Positions 18,299 to 26,950 are shown, numbered from the stretch's first letter. The stretch: DNA of 64,000 bases from Lederbergia lenta NBRC 16444 (GCF_001591545.1 NZ_BCVC01000007.1:1-64000); one strand, 5' to 3'. A program made the numbers and translations. Notes: a model not told the origin generated them from the sequence alone.

Positions 18299-18436
18299 TT
18301 ACAAGTATTCTTTAATCATACCAGTAGTCAGATAGAACTTGAAGGTTTGCGTGATTTCTGGATCCCTTGCCAACTTATTATCTAGAGAATAAATCTCTAC
18401 TTCCTTATATTTGAAATAGAATCACACTTCATTCAT
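18299..18436 (-). pseudogene. Small decayed reading frame with early TGA
   Basis: GAGGG followed by ATG opens a frame that meets TGA at codon 5 and then stays open for 40 more codons (FYFKYKEVEIYSLDNKLARD ... MIKEYL). The composition after the stop looks protein-like. I recognise no family. It could be a gene broken by one substitution or a chance frame. Confidence 0.25.
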
Positions 18437-18492
18437 GTTCCCTCTTTCTCTTCCTCGTAAAACATATTGAATCTTGACACTTAATACTATTC

Positions 18493-19290
18493 TTATTTTG
18501 GATTACGTAAATGAGCAAGGATATCTACCGCATTTTCTTCCTCTTCTAGTGGCAACTGCCCCTTTAACAGTATCGCTCTTGTTTCTTCCAGTTCTACTAT
18601 TTGATTACTCGTTAACATTTTTCTCTGGTAAGGCTTGAATTTTAGATACAGGCTCCACATCTTTAGATGAACCAGCCCTTTTTTAGAAGATAGATAGTTA
18701 AAAACATTCATTCTTTCTATTTCCGTATTAATTTGCAATTCATTTTGTTTGAACTGGATTTGTGCTAACTTAAAACGATTATTTCTCATTTCTTTCTGAT
18801 CTTCTTTTGTTACAAGTTCTGTTTTCTTCATTGTGTCCCACGCGGAAATCATAATTTTCACCAAATCAACCGTTTGATGATGATACTCTATAATTTTAGA
18901 TACTGTAGTCTTTAAAATAAGAATATCCTCTCTTAAAATACTTAGATCGGCAGGCAACGTCACTTCTATTTCATTAAGTATCTTTTGAAACCTTACGTAA
19001 TTATCTAAAAACGAAATATTCGCCCATTTACTGCCAATATTCAACAAGAATTCAATTGAATAATTATAGTCAGTAGCAAGTAAATTAATATGTTTTATTT
19101 CACTATACTTTGAAACACTTCCATCTTCCTTCATAATAAGTTGTTCCGCAGCTGGGGCAAAGGTGAAAAAATAATACATACCTCCCTCTATACTAAATTT
19201 GGCTGGAAAAACATCGGGTGTTTCATCTTTTTGATAGTATGGTTTTAAAGATTCTAAGATATGCTCTTGCAAATGCTGCATTCTAATCAT
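18493..19290 (-). CDS. Hypothetical helical protein at the end of the Tad-linked block
   Basis: A 265-residue soluble protein I do not recognise. Residues 1-95 look mixed alpha/beta (PAKFSIEGGMYYFFTFAP), and 95-250 is almost entirely helical and charged, possibly coiled coil. No signal peptide or membrane segment is seen. The layout resembles that of the 314-residue protein at 20338-21282 (short folded N-terminus, long helical remainder), so the two may be distant relatives. AAAGGAGG precedes the ATG by six bases. A terminator (19328-19363) separates it from the gene upstream. Confidence 0.7.
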   Translation of the reverse strand: MIRMQHLQEHILESLKPYYQKDETPDVFPAKFSIEGGMYYFFTFAPAAEQLIMKEDGSVSKYSEIKHINLLATDYNYSIEFLLNIGSKWANISFLDNYVRFQKILNEIEVTLPADLSILREDILILKTTVSKIIEYHHQTVDLVKIMISAWDTMKKTELVTKEDQKEMRNNRFKLAQIQFKQNELQINTEIERMNVFNYLSSKKGLVHLKMWSLYLKFKPYQRKMLTSNQIVELEETRAILLKGQLPLEEEENAVDILAHLRNPK

Positions 19291-19327
19291 TCCGAACCTC
19301 CTTTAAATAGCTTAATTCAATAGCAAA

Positions 19328-19363
19328 AAGACCGATTGACATACTTAGACTGAAATCGGTCTT
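19328..19363 (-). terminator. Terminator before the 265-residue gene
   Basis: AAGACCGATT/AATCGGTCTT stem with a 16-base loop, followed on the minus strand by TTTTTGCTATTG. The stem resembles the one at 21563-21596 (both contain GACCGAT). Confidence 0.75.
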
Positions 19364-19402
19364 TCAATGAGTTAGTTACTTTTCCTACTTTGCTGTATTT
19401 TT

Positions 19403-19560
19403 TTAATGACTTCTTCTCATGAACAGTAGTGCAACTCCGACTATAATAGGGAATCTTTCATCTTCAGCTAGCCACCCTATTATCGAACAGGTGTATAAAT
19501 TCCGTAAAAGAATATCCTCAAAAACAAATAAAGGCTTCTCCATTTCTTTTCACTTTTCAT
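19403..19560 (-). pseudogene. Frameshifted small membrane protein gene
   Basis: AAGGTGTG and ATG open a frame reading MKSEKKWRSLYLFLRIFFYG (first hydrophobic segment) that ends at a TAA after 26 codons. A single-base shift near 19490 continues with IIGWLAEDERFPIIVGVALL and FMRRSH, a second hydrophobic segment with a basic end. Joined, the two give a sensible two-segment protein of about 53 residues. A sequencing error or a real frameshift would both explain it. Confidence 0.5.
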
Positions 19561-19587
19561 CAAATTCACACCTTCCCGATACATCGC

Positions 19588-20292
19588 TTATGGGTAAGAT
19601 GAAATAAGAATTGGCACAACTGTAAAGTATATCAAGGCGAATAAACCGCTAAATATAATACCCATTATAGAAAATTTACGTTTCTTCTCTCTTTTTACGA
19701 GACTAGCGATGCCCAAACCAATACTTGTCAAACTAAAAACTACATTTCCAACGACAACAAGGATGAGGAATATCATGAGTAACACTTGTGCAACTGCTGA
19801 TGGAAGGATCGAAGTATTAATAATAACTACGCTCGTTATTACTAATAAAAAAAGCAGTGACCAGACGAGTATGGATAGATAAAAGGAGACTAGATTCAAT
19901 CTTTTATACCATTTCCCCTTATCACCATCATCCACTATAGAAGTGTCTGAGATATGATGTTTATGATATGTAAAAGTGCCTTGCATTCCTTTGAATAAAA
20001 AATACCCTAATATTAAAGTGACCGGGGCTGAAGCTCCTGATTTAATAGTAGTAAGTAAAATTAATTGATTAAGAGTAAACCAGGCAAATAAAAGAACAGC
20101 ACAAGCACGACTCTTTTTATGTACACCATAAGCTAAAGAAAGAAAAATAATTACATCAATTAATGACCACCAATTTAATGGCAACTCTATTACCGTTGCT
20201 GATAATATAATGCCTATAAATGTTAACCCTGCTAAAACACATGCGATCACTACCATACTTTTAATTGATTGCTCAGCTTTTTCCAAGTTCAT
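19588..20292 (-). CDS. Hypothetical multi-pass membrane protein
   Basis: A 234-residue membrane protein with about seven hydrophobic segments: two up to residue 55, two at about 60-100, then, after a charged stretch (HKHHISDTSIVDDGDKGKWY), three more ending near 231. A KREKKRK loop precedes the last segment. I recognise no family. It follows the 314-residue gene by 45 bases and belongs to the run of unknown genes after the Tad cluster. AAAGGAGTGG precedes the ATG. Confidence 0.72.
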   Translation of the reverse strand: MNLEKAEQSIKSMVVIACVLAGLTFIGIILSATVIELPLNWWSLIDVIIFLSLAYGVHKKSRACAVLLFAWFTLNQLILLTTIKSGASAPVTLILGYFLFKGMQGTFTYHKHHISDTSIVDDGDKGKWYKRLNLVSFYLSILVWSLLFLLVITSVVIINTSILPSAVAQVLLMIFLILVVVGNVVFSLTSIGLGIASLVKREKKRKFSIMGIIFSGLFALIYFTVVPILISSYP

Positions 20293-20337
20293 CTCTTTCC
20301 ACTCCTTTCCGTAGCATTTTGTAAAAGTTAGATGAAA

Positions 20338-21282
20338 TTATTCTTCCTTTTCTCTTTTGAATTTTTTCAAAAGAGAAGGCTTTTTAGTAACCATCCACTT
20401 CTTCCCAACAAATTGTTCTGCTTCCAATCTTATATAATCGTCCGGAATTTGTTGCAACTTTTTTATATATCCTTTAGGGGTAAAAAGAACCATATCATGT
20501 GTGCTATAAACAATTTGTTGATATTCTATTTCATCACCGATCTTTTTAATCATTCTTTTAGCTTTTTCTTTTTGATCCGGGTCCAAATACTTATTTGCTA
20601 GGTCATCTTGTAACAAGGTTCTAACCATTCGCAGTCGATGCTGATTTTGCATTAATAAAATACCTTTTTGTCTTGCATTTTTTTTGAATTGGGACGTTGC
20701 AGTAAGTAAAGCATCAAGTACGTCTTTATTCATCTTAGTTTCATCTTGTATATCAGCTTCACATTTTCTTATTTGCTTAGCATATTCATGCATTTTCGTT
20801 TCTAGTCCCTCAACCATTTCTAGATAAACGAGCATCTCATCCATATCTTTAAACAATTTATGACGTTTTCCATGATCTTGAATATAACCTTCATCAACCG
20901 ATTCCTTTATATCGAGAAGATTATCTCTAAGCTCGACATTATCTTTCTCACTAATTAGTAATGAGTATTCTATATCCTTATTACTAATCATCAGTTTATA
21001 AAAAGTTACGTACACTTTTATGCAATATAATGCAATTGTCTCATCATCAACTACTTTTCCTTCTTCGTTTAAAATATGAAACTTATGAAAATGTTCAGCA
21101 GCAACTTTACCAGAACTACCACTATATATCCCTAATAGTCGATACACCCCTTGCCCAATAAATATGTCGGGACTAATAAACGCTAGCTCCCATGCCCCCA
21201 CATAAGGTTCTGCCATTGTGCTATTTTTCCCTTCAGCTAAGCTCATCAGAGGAGGTGGCTTTACTGTATAACTCATGAGCAT
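20338..21282 (-). CDS. Hypothetical helical protein, Tad-linked block
   Basis: A 314-residue soluble protein I do not recognise. The N-terminal 100 residues contain a Gly/aromatic-rich section (EPYVGAWELAFISPDIFIGQ), followed by a long charged helical region (about 105-260) likely to form coiled coils, and a Lys-rich end. There is no signal peptide. The ATG at 21282 follows AAGAAGGG closely; a TTG three bases before it is less likely. Just upstream lies a decayed helix-turn-helix frame. Confidence 0.7.
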   Translation of the reverse strand: MLMSYTVKPPPLMSLAEGKNSTMAEPYVGAWELAFISPDIFIGQGVYRLLGIYSGSSGKVAAEHFHKFHILNEEGKVVDDETIALYCIKVYVTFYKLMISNKDIEYSLLISEKDNVELRDNLLDIKESVDEGYIQDHGKRHKLFKDMDEMLVYLEMVEGLETKMHEYAKQIRKCEADIQDETKMNKDVLDALLTATSQFKKNARQKGILLMQNQHRLRMVRTLLQDDLANKYLDPDQKEKAKRMIKKIGDEIEYQQIVYSTHDMVLFTPKGYIKKLQQIPDDYIRLEAEQFVGKKWMVTKKPSLLKKFKREKEE

Positions 21283-21348
21283 CAAATCCCTTCTTAATTA
21301 CTAAGATCAACCCTGCTGTTTTTCCATCTAAAAAGCTCCACATTGTAT

Positions 21349-21546
21349 TCACCCAAAAACCCCGTATTCATAGATGAAGTCTTCGAATGATATCTTAAAA
21401 ACCTTCAATACTTCTTGCAATCTACAAGAATTGAAAGATTGGTGCTGGAATATATCGATTTGCCTAATAAGTGATATTTCAATTGCACAAACACCGGGTT
21501 GGCTACTTCTCTTTCGCTTCCCAACTATATTTTCTATCCTGCTTCT
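21349..21546 (-). pseudogene. Remnant resembling an XRE-type helix-turn-helix domain
   Basis: A 65-codon open frame without a start codon, bounded upstream by TAA. Its translation contains VGKRKRSSQ, AIEISLIRQID and LQEVLKVFKISFEDFI, which follow the order and spacing of the last helices of XRE/HTH_3 repressors with some helices shortened. It sits between a terminator and the 314-residue gene. The family call is by eye only. Confidence 0.35.
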
Positions 21547-21562
21547 TTAGTAAAACAAGAAA

Positions 21563-21596
21563 GGACCGATACGTTAGTTTCTAATAATATCGGTCC
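21563..21596 (-). terminator. Terminator after the small membrane protein pair
   Basis: GGACCGATA/TATCGGTCC stem with a 16-base loop and TTTCTTGTTTTA following on the minus strand. It closes the transcript carrying the two small membrane proteins. Confidence 0.75.
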
Positions 21597-21627
21597 CATA
21601 ATATATTCACTTCTACCATTTTGTTAT

Positions 21628-21909
21628 TTATAGACGAGTAAGTACAAGGTAACCAATTATGACCAAAATAATAGCAAGTGTAATTCCTATTGTTTTTACA
21701 TTCACGATCTCTACTCTTTTGCGAACTTCAGAGAAAACCATAATAAATACTCCCAGCATACAATAAAGAATAATAGAAAACTTAATTAATCTACTTTCCA
21801 TTATCATACCTAATTGATTTCTTTCACCGAAGTAGGCTAATGTTAACCCTCCAATGATAATCGTAATTGTAAAAAATAGACCTAAATAGCCCCATATTCG
21901 ATCACTCAA
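21628..21909 (-). CDS. Small membrane protein, copy B of a tandem pair
   Basis: A 93-residue protein with three hydrophobic segments (about 8-27, 43-60, 71-90) and a conserved loop AYFGERNQLG. It is clearly homologous along its length to the neighbouring 93-residue protein upstream (shared YFGERNQLG, RKRVE, LTRL end). The start is TTG after GGGAGTG. Family unknown. It is the last gene before a terminator in the run after the Tad genes. Confidence 0.78.
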   Translation of the reverse strand: MSDRIWGYLGLFFTITIIIGGLTLAYFGERNQLGMIMESRLIKFSIILYCMLGVFIMVFSEVRKRVEIVNVKTIGITLAIILVIIGYLVLTRL

Positions 21910-21995
21910 AGAAACACTCCCTTAGGTCCCCGTATAACATGTACACTAAACTTTCCTATAACAGTTCTATGTCTCTATCTCTTTTTTGTGATATA

Positions 21996-22277
21996 TCATA
22001 ATCGAGTAAGTGCGAAAAAACCAAATACTACAAGAATAATCACAATAGTAACGATTATAGTTTTAACACTTTCAACTTCCACCCTTTTACGTATCTCAGA
22101 GTATACAATAAAGAAAACACCTACTAAAAGGTAAAGTATAATGGAATATTTGATCAACGGGTTATCCATTACTATACCTAATTGATTTCTTTCTCCAAAA
22201 TAGGCTGATGTTAAAACCCCAATAGCAATTGTAAGTGCAAAAAACCACCATATTATATTCCACATCTGATCACTCAA
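21996..22277 (-). CDS. Small membrane protein, copy A of a tandem pair
   Basis: A 93-residue protein with the same three-segment layout as its downstream copy. I place the start at the TTG at 22277, eight bases after GAGGAG; this gives MSDQMW at the N-terminus, matching MSDRIW of copy B, whereas the upstream GTG overlaps the ribosome binding site. It follows the 483-residue membrane protein gene by about 40 bases, so they are probably one transcript. Confidence 0.78.
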   Translation of the reverse strand: MSDQMWNIIWWFFALTIAIGVLTSAYFGERNQLGIVMDNPLIKYSIILYLLVGVFFIVYSEIRKRVEVESVKTIIVTIVIILVVFGFFALTRL

Positions 22278-22316
22278 TAAAAACACTCCTCATTCATGGA
22301 TTAGGCGAATGATATT

Positions 22317-23768
22317 TTAAGGGATATATATTCTAAAAACCTTCCACATCCAATTCTTATAACCTGTAGTAAATTCAAACTTAAAGTTATTTATAAAGTC
22401 TCCCCATGAATGGTAATAATCTTTTAAATTGTTGTCTGGATGCGCATCTGGGTTGTTCCAATAAATAATATCTTTATATAAGCCCGACAAGAATTTACTC
22501 GGAAATTTCTCTGCGAAATCGATTATTTTAAACTTATCCATCGTTTCCGAAATATTTAAACCCGCTGTCCATCGGCTTAATGGAATTAGGGTTCCAAAGA
22601 CCAAAGCAGTTATTCCTACATCTATCCAATTAATTCCGTCACCAGCTACCCATTGTTTAAGTAATTCTAAGCCTGTTCCAACAGCTCCACCATAGGATAT
22701 CCAACCAAGTCGACTCCACCCCGTAACTCCGCGTACTCTAGTCCATAATCCTGCACCGAGAACGGCTCCGAAAAAGCCAAAGGCGGCATTTAACAAGATT
22801 GCCTTCATATCCCATTCTCCGGTCATAAATCCCATTACACCATCAAATGCTAATGAAACTAAGGAACCGCTCATCCCAGTCTTCAGTAGGCCCATCCATC
22901 CATTATTTGCTGCTAGCAAGCCCCTGAACCCAGTTGCGATCATACGGAACGCTGGGACAAGTCCATGTGTCCATGTGAATTGTAAAAACAAACGTATACC
23001 TTGAAATACTGGGACCAGCCCTTTGCTCCATGTAAATTGCAAAAACAAACGTATACCTTGAAATGCTGGGACCAAGACTTTGTTCCATGTGAATTGCCAA
23101 CCTAACCGTAAGCCTAGTAACAACTTTCCTCCTAAAAATCTTATCCCGTTCCACGTAGAAGAAAGGAATACTGCCATTGCTCCTGTTTCAATTGCAAAAG
23201 CTAATAATCCACCTGCTAATGCCGAGCCAAATATCCATGCTGCAGCATGTAATGGATTAAAGGAATCTGTTCCACCGTGTATGGCAAAATAAATACCGCC
23301 TGCGATAATCGCTGCAATCGCGGCAACGATGCCAACGATAACTGTAACGACACCGGCTACTACCAACAACGCGATTACAACCACAGCTGCTACGACAATC
23401 CCAATTGTGATAATTAAGTCTTGAGCCCAGTCAGGCATCGATTCCCAGATGTCTCCTATCATACCTCCAACATCAGATAAAAAATCCACGAATCCATCCC
23501 AAGCATCTACTGCGCCATCCCATAATTCTTTTAAACCATCCAATGCGATTTCGCCTATTTGACCCCAATCCCAGTCAAGGGGATTTAAGTTTATACCATT
23601 GCTACTGCCACCTTGCTGCTCTGTAGGCGTCAAACCATTATTATCATATTCAATGTCTCCAACTGTACTCGCCGCCGTACTTGCACCTGGATTAAACAGT
23701 AAGAAAACAAGCAGCATTACAGTCTTAATCATATGGCTTGTTGTTCGATAATAGCTACTGTCAGCCAT
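22317..23768 (-). CDS. Large hypothetical membrane protein with 19-residue tandem repeats
   Basis: A 483-residue protein of unknown family. It has a probable signal peptide (about 13-34, ending STAAS), a Trp/Asp/Gly-rich region (62-115), a long hydrophobic Val/Ala/Ile block (117-165), more membrane segments at 172-205, three tandem 19-residue repeats at 219-237, 238-256 and 257-275 (pattern GIRLFLQFTWSKGLVPVFQ), further hydrophobic segments (295-395) and an aromatic polar C-terminus. GAGGAGG precedes the ATG. It begins a unit of its own after the VWA lipoprotein gene, with two small membrane proteins behind it. Confidence 0.75.
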   Translation of the reverse strand: MADSSYYRTTSHMIKTVMLLVFLLFNPGASTAASTVGDIEYDNNGLTPTEQQGGSSNGINLNPLDWDWGQIGEIALDGLKELWDGAVDAWDGFVDFLSDVGGMIGDIWESMPDWAQDLIITIGIVVAAVVVIALLVVAGVVTVIVGIVAAIAAIIAGGIYFAIHGGTDSFNPLHAAAWIFGSALAGGLLAFAIETGAMAVFLSSTWNGIRFLGGKLLLGLRLGWQFTWNKVLVPAFQGIRLFLQFTWSKGLVPVFQGIRLFLQFTWTHGLVPAFRMIATGFRGLLAANNGWMGLLKTGMSGSLVSLAFDGVMGFMTGEWDMKAILLNAAFGFFGAVLGAGLWTRVRGVTGWSRLGWISYGGAVGTGLELLKQWVAGDGINWIDVGITALVFGTLIPLSRWTAGLNISETMDKFKIIDFAEKFPSKFLSGLYKDIIYWNNPDAHPDNNLKDYYHSWGDFINNFKFEFTTGYKNWMWKVFRIYIP

Positions 23769-23988
23769 GCTGAATCCTCCTCGATACTAGGGTATCAATC
23801 TTTTATCTATCTATTTCTTCATGCATTCTTCATTCCATTTAGCTTGTTTTCATTGCTATCTGAGTTAAGTGAAGCGGGAGTTTGATTGATATACTTGCTG
23901 CTAGAAGCATGTAATCTTTAACTGTGAATAAGCATAGTTAATACGTCGAAAATACCTATCTATTCACGATTTAACTTGTGCTTTAACT

Positions 23989-25374
23989 CTAATTGTCTTG
24001 CTTGTATTTTTCATTAATTTCTTTTTCCATTTCTCGGTAGCTTTCTTGTGCTAATTTTAATAGATCATTATAAACTTGATTTTCACTATTATTTGCTAGA
24101 TCATAACGTGCATTTCGTTGCTTTTTTAGCAACTCTCTTTGTTCCGTTGATATTTGATCATTTTTATATAAAAAGAAAATCGCTTCATCTAAATTTCGAA
24201 TTTCTAGCGAGCTTTTTTCAGCCCATTCGTTTTTAAACTCCAAGATAGAACTTTCTCTATTTAGAACTGTATTAATATTTTCTGTTTCTGCACCCAGCTT
24301 CCAGTCCATCCATTTACTTGCCATTTCCTGTGATCGATTAAATTCGTCTTGTAATTGATCCATATTCCTAACCGTCGAATATGTTCCATTAGCGGCCTCA
24401 GCAACCTGCTTTAATTGACTTTGTCCTTCACTATCTACATTAAAACCAATGACATTGACTAAAGGAGTAATTGCTGATTCCGCTAATTTTTTCGCAGCTT
24501 CTACAGGATCACCATCACAAGTCTCTACACCATCACTAACTAAGAAAATAATATTCGTATTATTTTCTCCTTTTAATTCGGCAAAATCTTCTTGTGCTTT
24601 TATTAGAGATTCCGCAACAGGTGTCCAGCCACTTGGTTCAAATTTATTTAATGCATCGTTTAATTTCGTTTCATCATACGGCTGCATATCATACATTAAT
24701 TCATTGCTGGCACATGAAAGATTCTTATCTTTCTCATCACCTGTTCCTTCATGCCCGTAAACACGCAAAGCAACATTCGCTTCACTAGGTAAATTGGCTG
24801 CAAATGTTTGAATGGACTCCTTCGCCAACTCCATCATCGATTTCCCATCCATTTCAGCTGCCATACTTCCACTCGCATCTAATATTATTTCCACATTATA
24901 ATTCTCTTTAAATGCAAGCCGCGGATCTCCTAATTCTGGATTACCGAAATCATCTTTTTTCCAGTCTTCTATTAATCTTTCCGGATTCGGATAATCTTCA
25001 GCAAATAAGGATAGTAACTTTGCCCAATACTTCTCAATCTCTACTTCATTAGCTTCTTCTTTTAATGCCGGTAATTTTTTTAGTTCTTCCTCAATCGCTT
25101 CTTGATTATCATCATAAAATACTTCTGAGAAAGCACCGGAAGGATAAGCAAGAAATGATTGTGTATCCTCTGGTGGAAGTGGGGCTTCAAGCAGTGAGTC
25201 TATATTTTCTTTTCCATTTTTCCCTTGATCGGAATTAGCAGCTTTCTCTTCCTTTTTTAGTTCATCTTTTGATGGGCCAGTATCCTGTTTGGAGGAACAT
25301 GCAACCAATGTTAGACAAATAATTAAGAATATAATAGATACGAGACCATATTTTCGTTGCTTACTCAATAACAT
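23989..25374 (-). CDS. VWA-domain surface lipoprotein
   Basis: A 461-residue lipoprotein (lipobox LVAC, C26) with an acidic linker, a von Willebrand A domain and a helical C-terminus. The metal-ion-dependent adhesion site is complete: DASGS at 166-170, T251 and D281 (SDGVETC); C221 and C286 could form a disulfide. The C-terminal 110 residues are charged and helical. It follows the TadG-like gene by 50 bases on the same strand, so it is likely part of the pilus operon and might bind a ligand or pilus subunit outside the cell. Distant B. subtilis relatives would be YwmC/YwmD. Confidence 0.85.
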   Translation of the reverse strand: MLLSKQRKYGLVSIIFLIICLTLVACSSKQDTGPSKDELKKEEKAANSDQGKNGKENIDSLLEAPLPPEDTQSFLAYPSGAFSEVFYDDNQEAIEEELKKLPALKEEANEVEIEKYWAKLLSLFAEDYPNPERLIEDWKKDDFGNPELGDPRLAFKENYNVEIILDASGSMAAEMDGKSMMELAKESIQTFAANLPSEANVALRVYGHEGTGDEKDKNLSCASNELMYDMQPYDETKLNDALNKFEPSGWTPVAESLIKAQEDFAELKGENNTNIIFLVSDGVETCDGDPVEAAKKLAESAITPLVNVIGFNVDSEGQSQLKQVAEAANGTYSTVRNMDQLQDEFNRSQEMASKWMDWKLGAETENINTVLNRESSILEFKNEWAEKSSLEIRNLDEAIFFLYKNDQISTEQRELLKKQRNARYDLANNSENQVYNDLLKLAQESYREMEKEINEKYKQDN

Positions 25375-25424
25375 ACAACCTCCTAGAAAACATAAGATGC
25401 GCTTCTTATATTTTCTTCTAAGTA

Positions 25425-26240
25425 CTAATTACACTTTATGTCAATATCTTTTGGAGTTTTTATACTTGCCTCCGCTTCTGCATAGACATCTCGCTGCCCA
25501 TTACCAAAGGTCTCATCTTCTACTGTGATGAAGGATGCCTCCTTTTTCACTCTTGCCTTCACCTTAAATTCCTGACCTTTAAAAATCAACTCAAAATCTT
25601 CCTCTGCCCCATTTTTTGTTGCAAAGTATTTAGCTGCCTCGGTCCATTCGGACTCTGCATTTCTAATTGCTTCACAAGCTACATCATTGATTTCTTTTAC
25701 TTCACTACTAAACCATTCTTTATACCAAACATTTTTAAAAAAGTATTTCAATGCAATGTTTGCATTTACTTCTTCATATTCATATCTAACCGCTTTTCTT
25801 AATTCATTAGGTATTTCCATTTTATCTAACACTTTTTTCCATATTGCATCCATTTCTCGATCTGTAAATTCTCTTTTCTCTTCTACTTCTTCCTTCTTGT
25901 TCTTTCCTTTATCTTTGTTTTTCTCTTTTTCCTTTTCTTTCTCTTTTTCTTCCTCTTCCTCTATGTCGCCCACTTCTTTTTCGACAAGTTCTTTTGCCAC
26001 TTCTCGTAATCGATCCATTCTAGACCCGATTTCTGATTTAAGTTCCTCATCATATACTTTTTGAATTTCATTAGCCGCGGCTAAAACTGCTGCATCGGCA
26101 CTTGTTTGACTGATTCGTTTACTAGCATAAGTTGTAAAAAAGTCAAAAAAGACGAAACTAATGAAGATTGCCCCTACCAGTAAACCCAAAATAACGAGAA
26201 GGGTATTTCCTTTTTCGTTATTTAAGTAGCGGTTCCCCAT
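25425..26240 (-). CDS. TadG-like pilus assembly protein with charged low-complexity insert
   Basis: A 271-residue pseudopilin-like protein: NEKGNTLLVILG followed by one membrane segment (about 11-34) and a Tad-type stretch RISQTSADAAVLAAANE. Unlike Flp and TadE, position +5 after the Gly is Val rather than Glu, so prepilin peptidase processing is doubtful. Residues about 85-125 are an almost pure Lys/Glu run. The start shares one base with the TadE stop (TAATG). It would be a minor subunit or assembly factor of the Flp pilus. Confidence 0.78.
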   Translation of the reverse strand: MGNRYLNNEKGNTLLVILGLLVGAIFISFVFFDFFTTYASKRISQTSADAAVLAAANEIQKVYDEELKSEIGSRMDRLREVAKELVEKEVGDIEEEEEKEKEKEKEKNKDKGKNKKEEVEEKREFTDREMDAIWKKVLDKMEIPNELRKAVRYEYEEVNANIALKYFFKNVWYKEWFSSEVKEINDVACEAIRNAESEWTEAAKYFATKNGAEEDFELIFKGQEFKVKARVKKEASFITVEDETFGNGQRDVYAEAEASIKTPKDIDIKCN

Positions 26241-26623
26241 TAGTCTTCCTCCTCCTCTTTAGGCATAGATGCATCTGCCGTTAGTTCATGTTCAAATCTA
26301 CCGATCAAAGGTATCTTTATTGTTGGAACAATAGCTTTAACTGTCACTGTTACCTCTTCGCCATATGAAGTCATTCCTTCAGATACTGAACTGCTTACTT
26401 GTAATCCATGAGCAGCTCGATCGACTGCGGAACCGTAATCTCCGCCAACCGCAGCTACTCGCGCGCCATCTCGTGCAGCGGATTCAGCAACTACAACCGT
26501 GTATGCTACTAAAGCAACCTGCCAAATAAATAGCAAAGCCATGATAATCATAGGGAACACAGCCATAAATTCGATTAGCTGTGATCCCCGCTCATTTCTC
26601 ATATATCCTTTCAAGCTTTTCAT
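26240..26623 (-). CDS. TadE-like minor pilin
   Basis: A 127-residue TadE family protein. RNERGSQLIEF carries the type IV prepilin site (cleavage after Gly, Glu at +5), followed by one membrane helix and the conserved AESAARDGARVAA. It is expected to be processed by a TadV-type prepilin peptidase and to act in Flp pilus biogenesis. It lies between the Flp pilin and TadG genes, the normal Tad order. Confidence 0.88.
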   Translation of the reverse strand: MKSLKGYMRNERGSQLIEFMAVFPMIIMALLFIWQVALVAYTVVVAESAARDGARVAAVGGDYGSAVDRAAHGLQVSSSVSEGMTSYGEEVTVTVKAIVPTIKIPLIGRFEHELTADASMPKEEEED

Positions 26624-26684
26624 CTATCATTCACGCCCTTACAGATCGATTCCCAGCCAAATTTCGATGGTTAAGTTAGATTAA

Positions 26685-26897
26685 TCAACCACCTAAGCTA
26701 TTAATCATTTTCGCCAATTGAGTTTTTACAGCCTGCCCCATAGATGTATCGCCTTCCATTGTTGCAGCAATTGCTCCCATGATAGCTAAAACAAGCATTC
26801 CTAAAGCAATCCATTCAAGCGCTTGGGCACCCTTCTCATTTTTACCTACATAATGATCCCACTTTGACTTAATAGAAACATAATATTTTGTTAACAT
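26685..26897 (-). CDS. Flp-type pilin
   Basis: A 70-residue prepilin from the ATG at 26897, which has GGGAGGA six bases upstream; longer upstream starts lack a ribosome binding site and would overlap the TadC gene. NEKGAQALEW shows the cleavage site after Gly with Glu at +5 and an aromatic at +6, followed by one hydrophobic helix and a short polar tail ending NSLGG. It is the major subunit of the Flp pilus. The gene lies in the middle of the operon between tadC and tadE, not first as in many Tad loci. Confidence 0.88.
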   Translation of the reverse strand: MLTKYYVSIKSKWDHYVGKNEKGAQALEWIALGMLVLAIMGAIAATMEGDTSMGQAVKTQLAKMINSLGG

Positions 26898-26950
26898 TTT
26901 TATTCCTCCCAATAATTTATATTTATTTATTAACTCCCAAAGCATGAACC

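Noticed and set aside
22950-23100. Direct repeats resembling a CRISPR array
   Set aside because: The 57-base units abut, are in frame and encode the 19-residue repeats of a membrane protein; no spacers or cas genes.
25687-26064. A 125-codon Ser/Phe-rich plus-strand frame
   Set aside because: It is the mirror of the Lys/Glu run of the TadG-like gene; low-complexity shadow.
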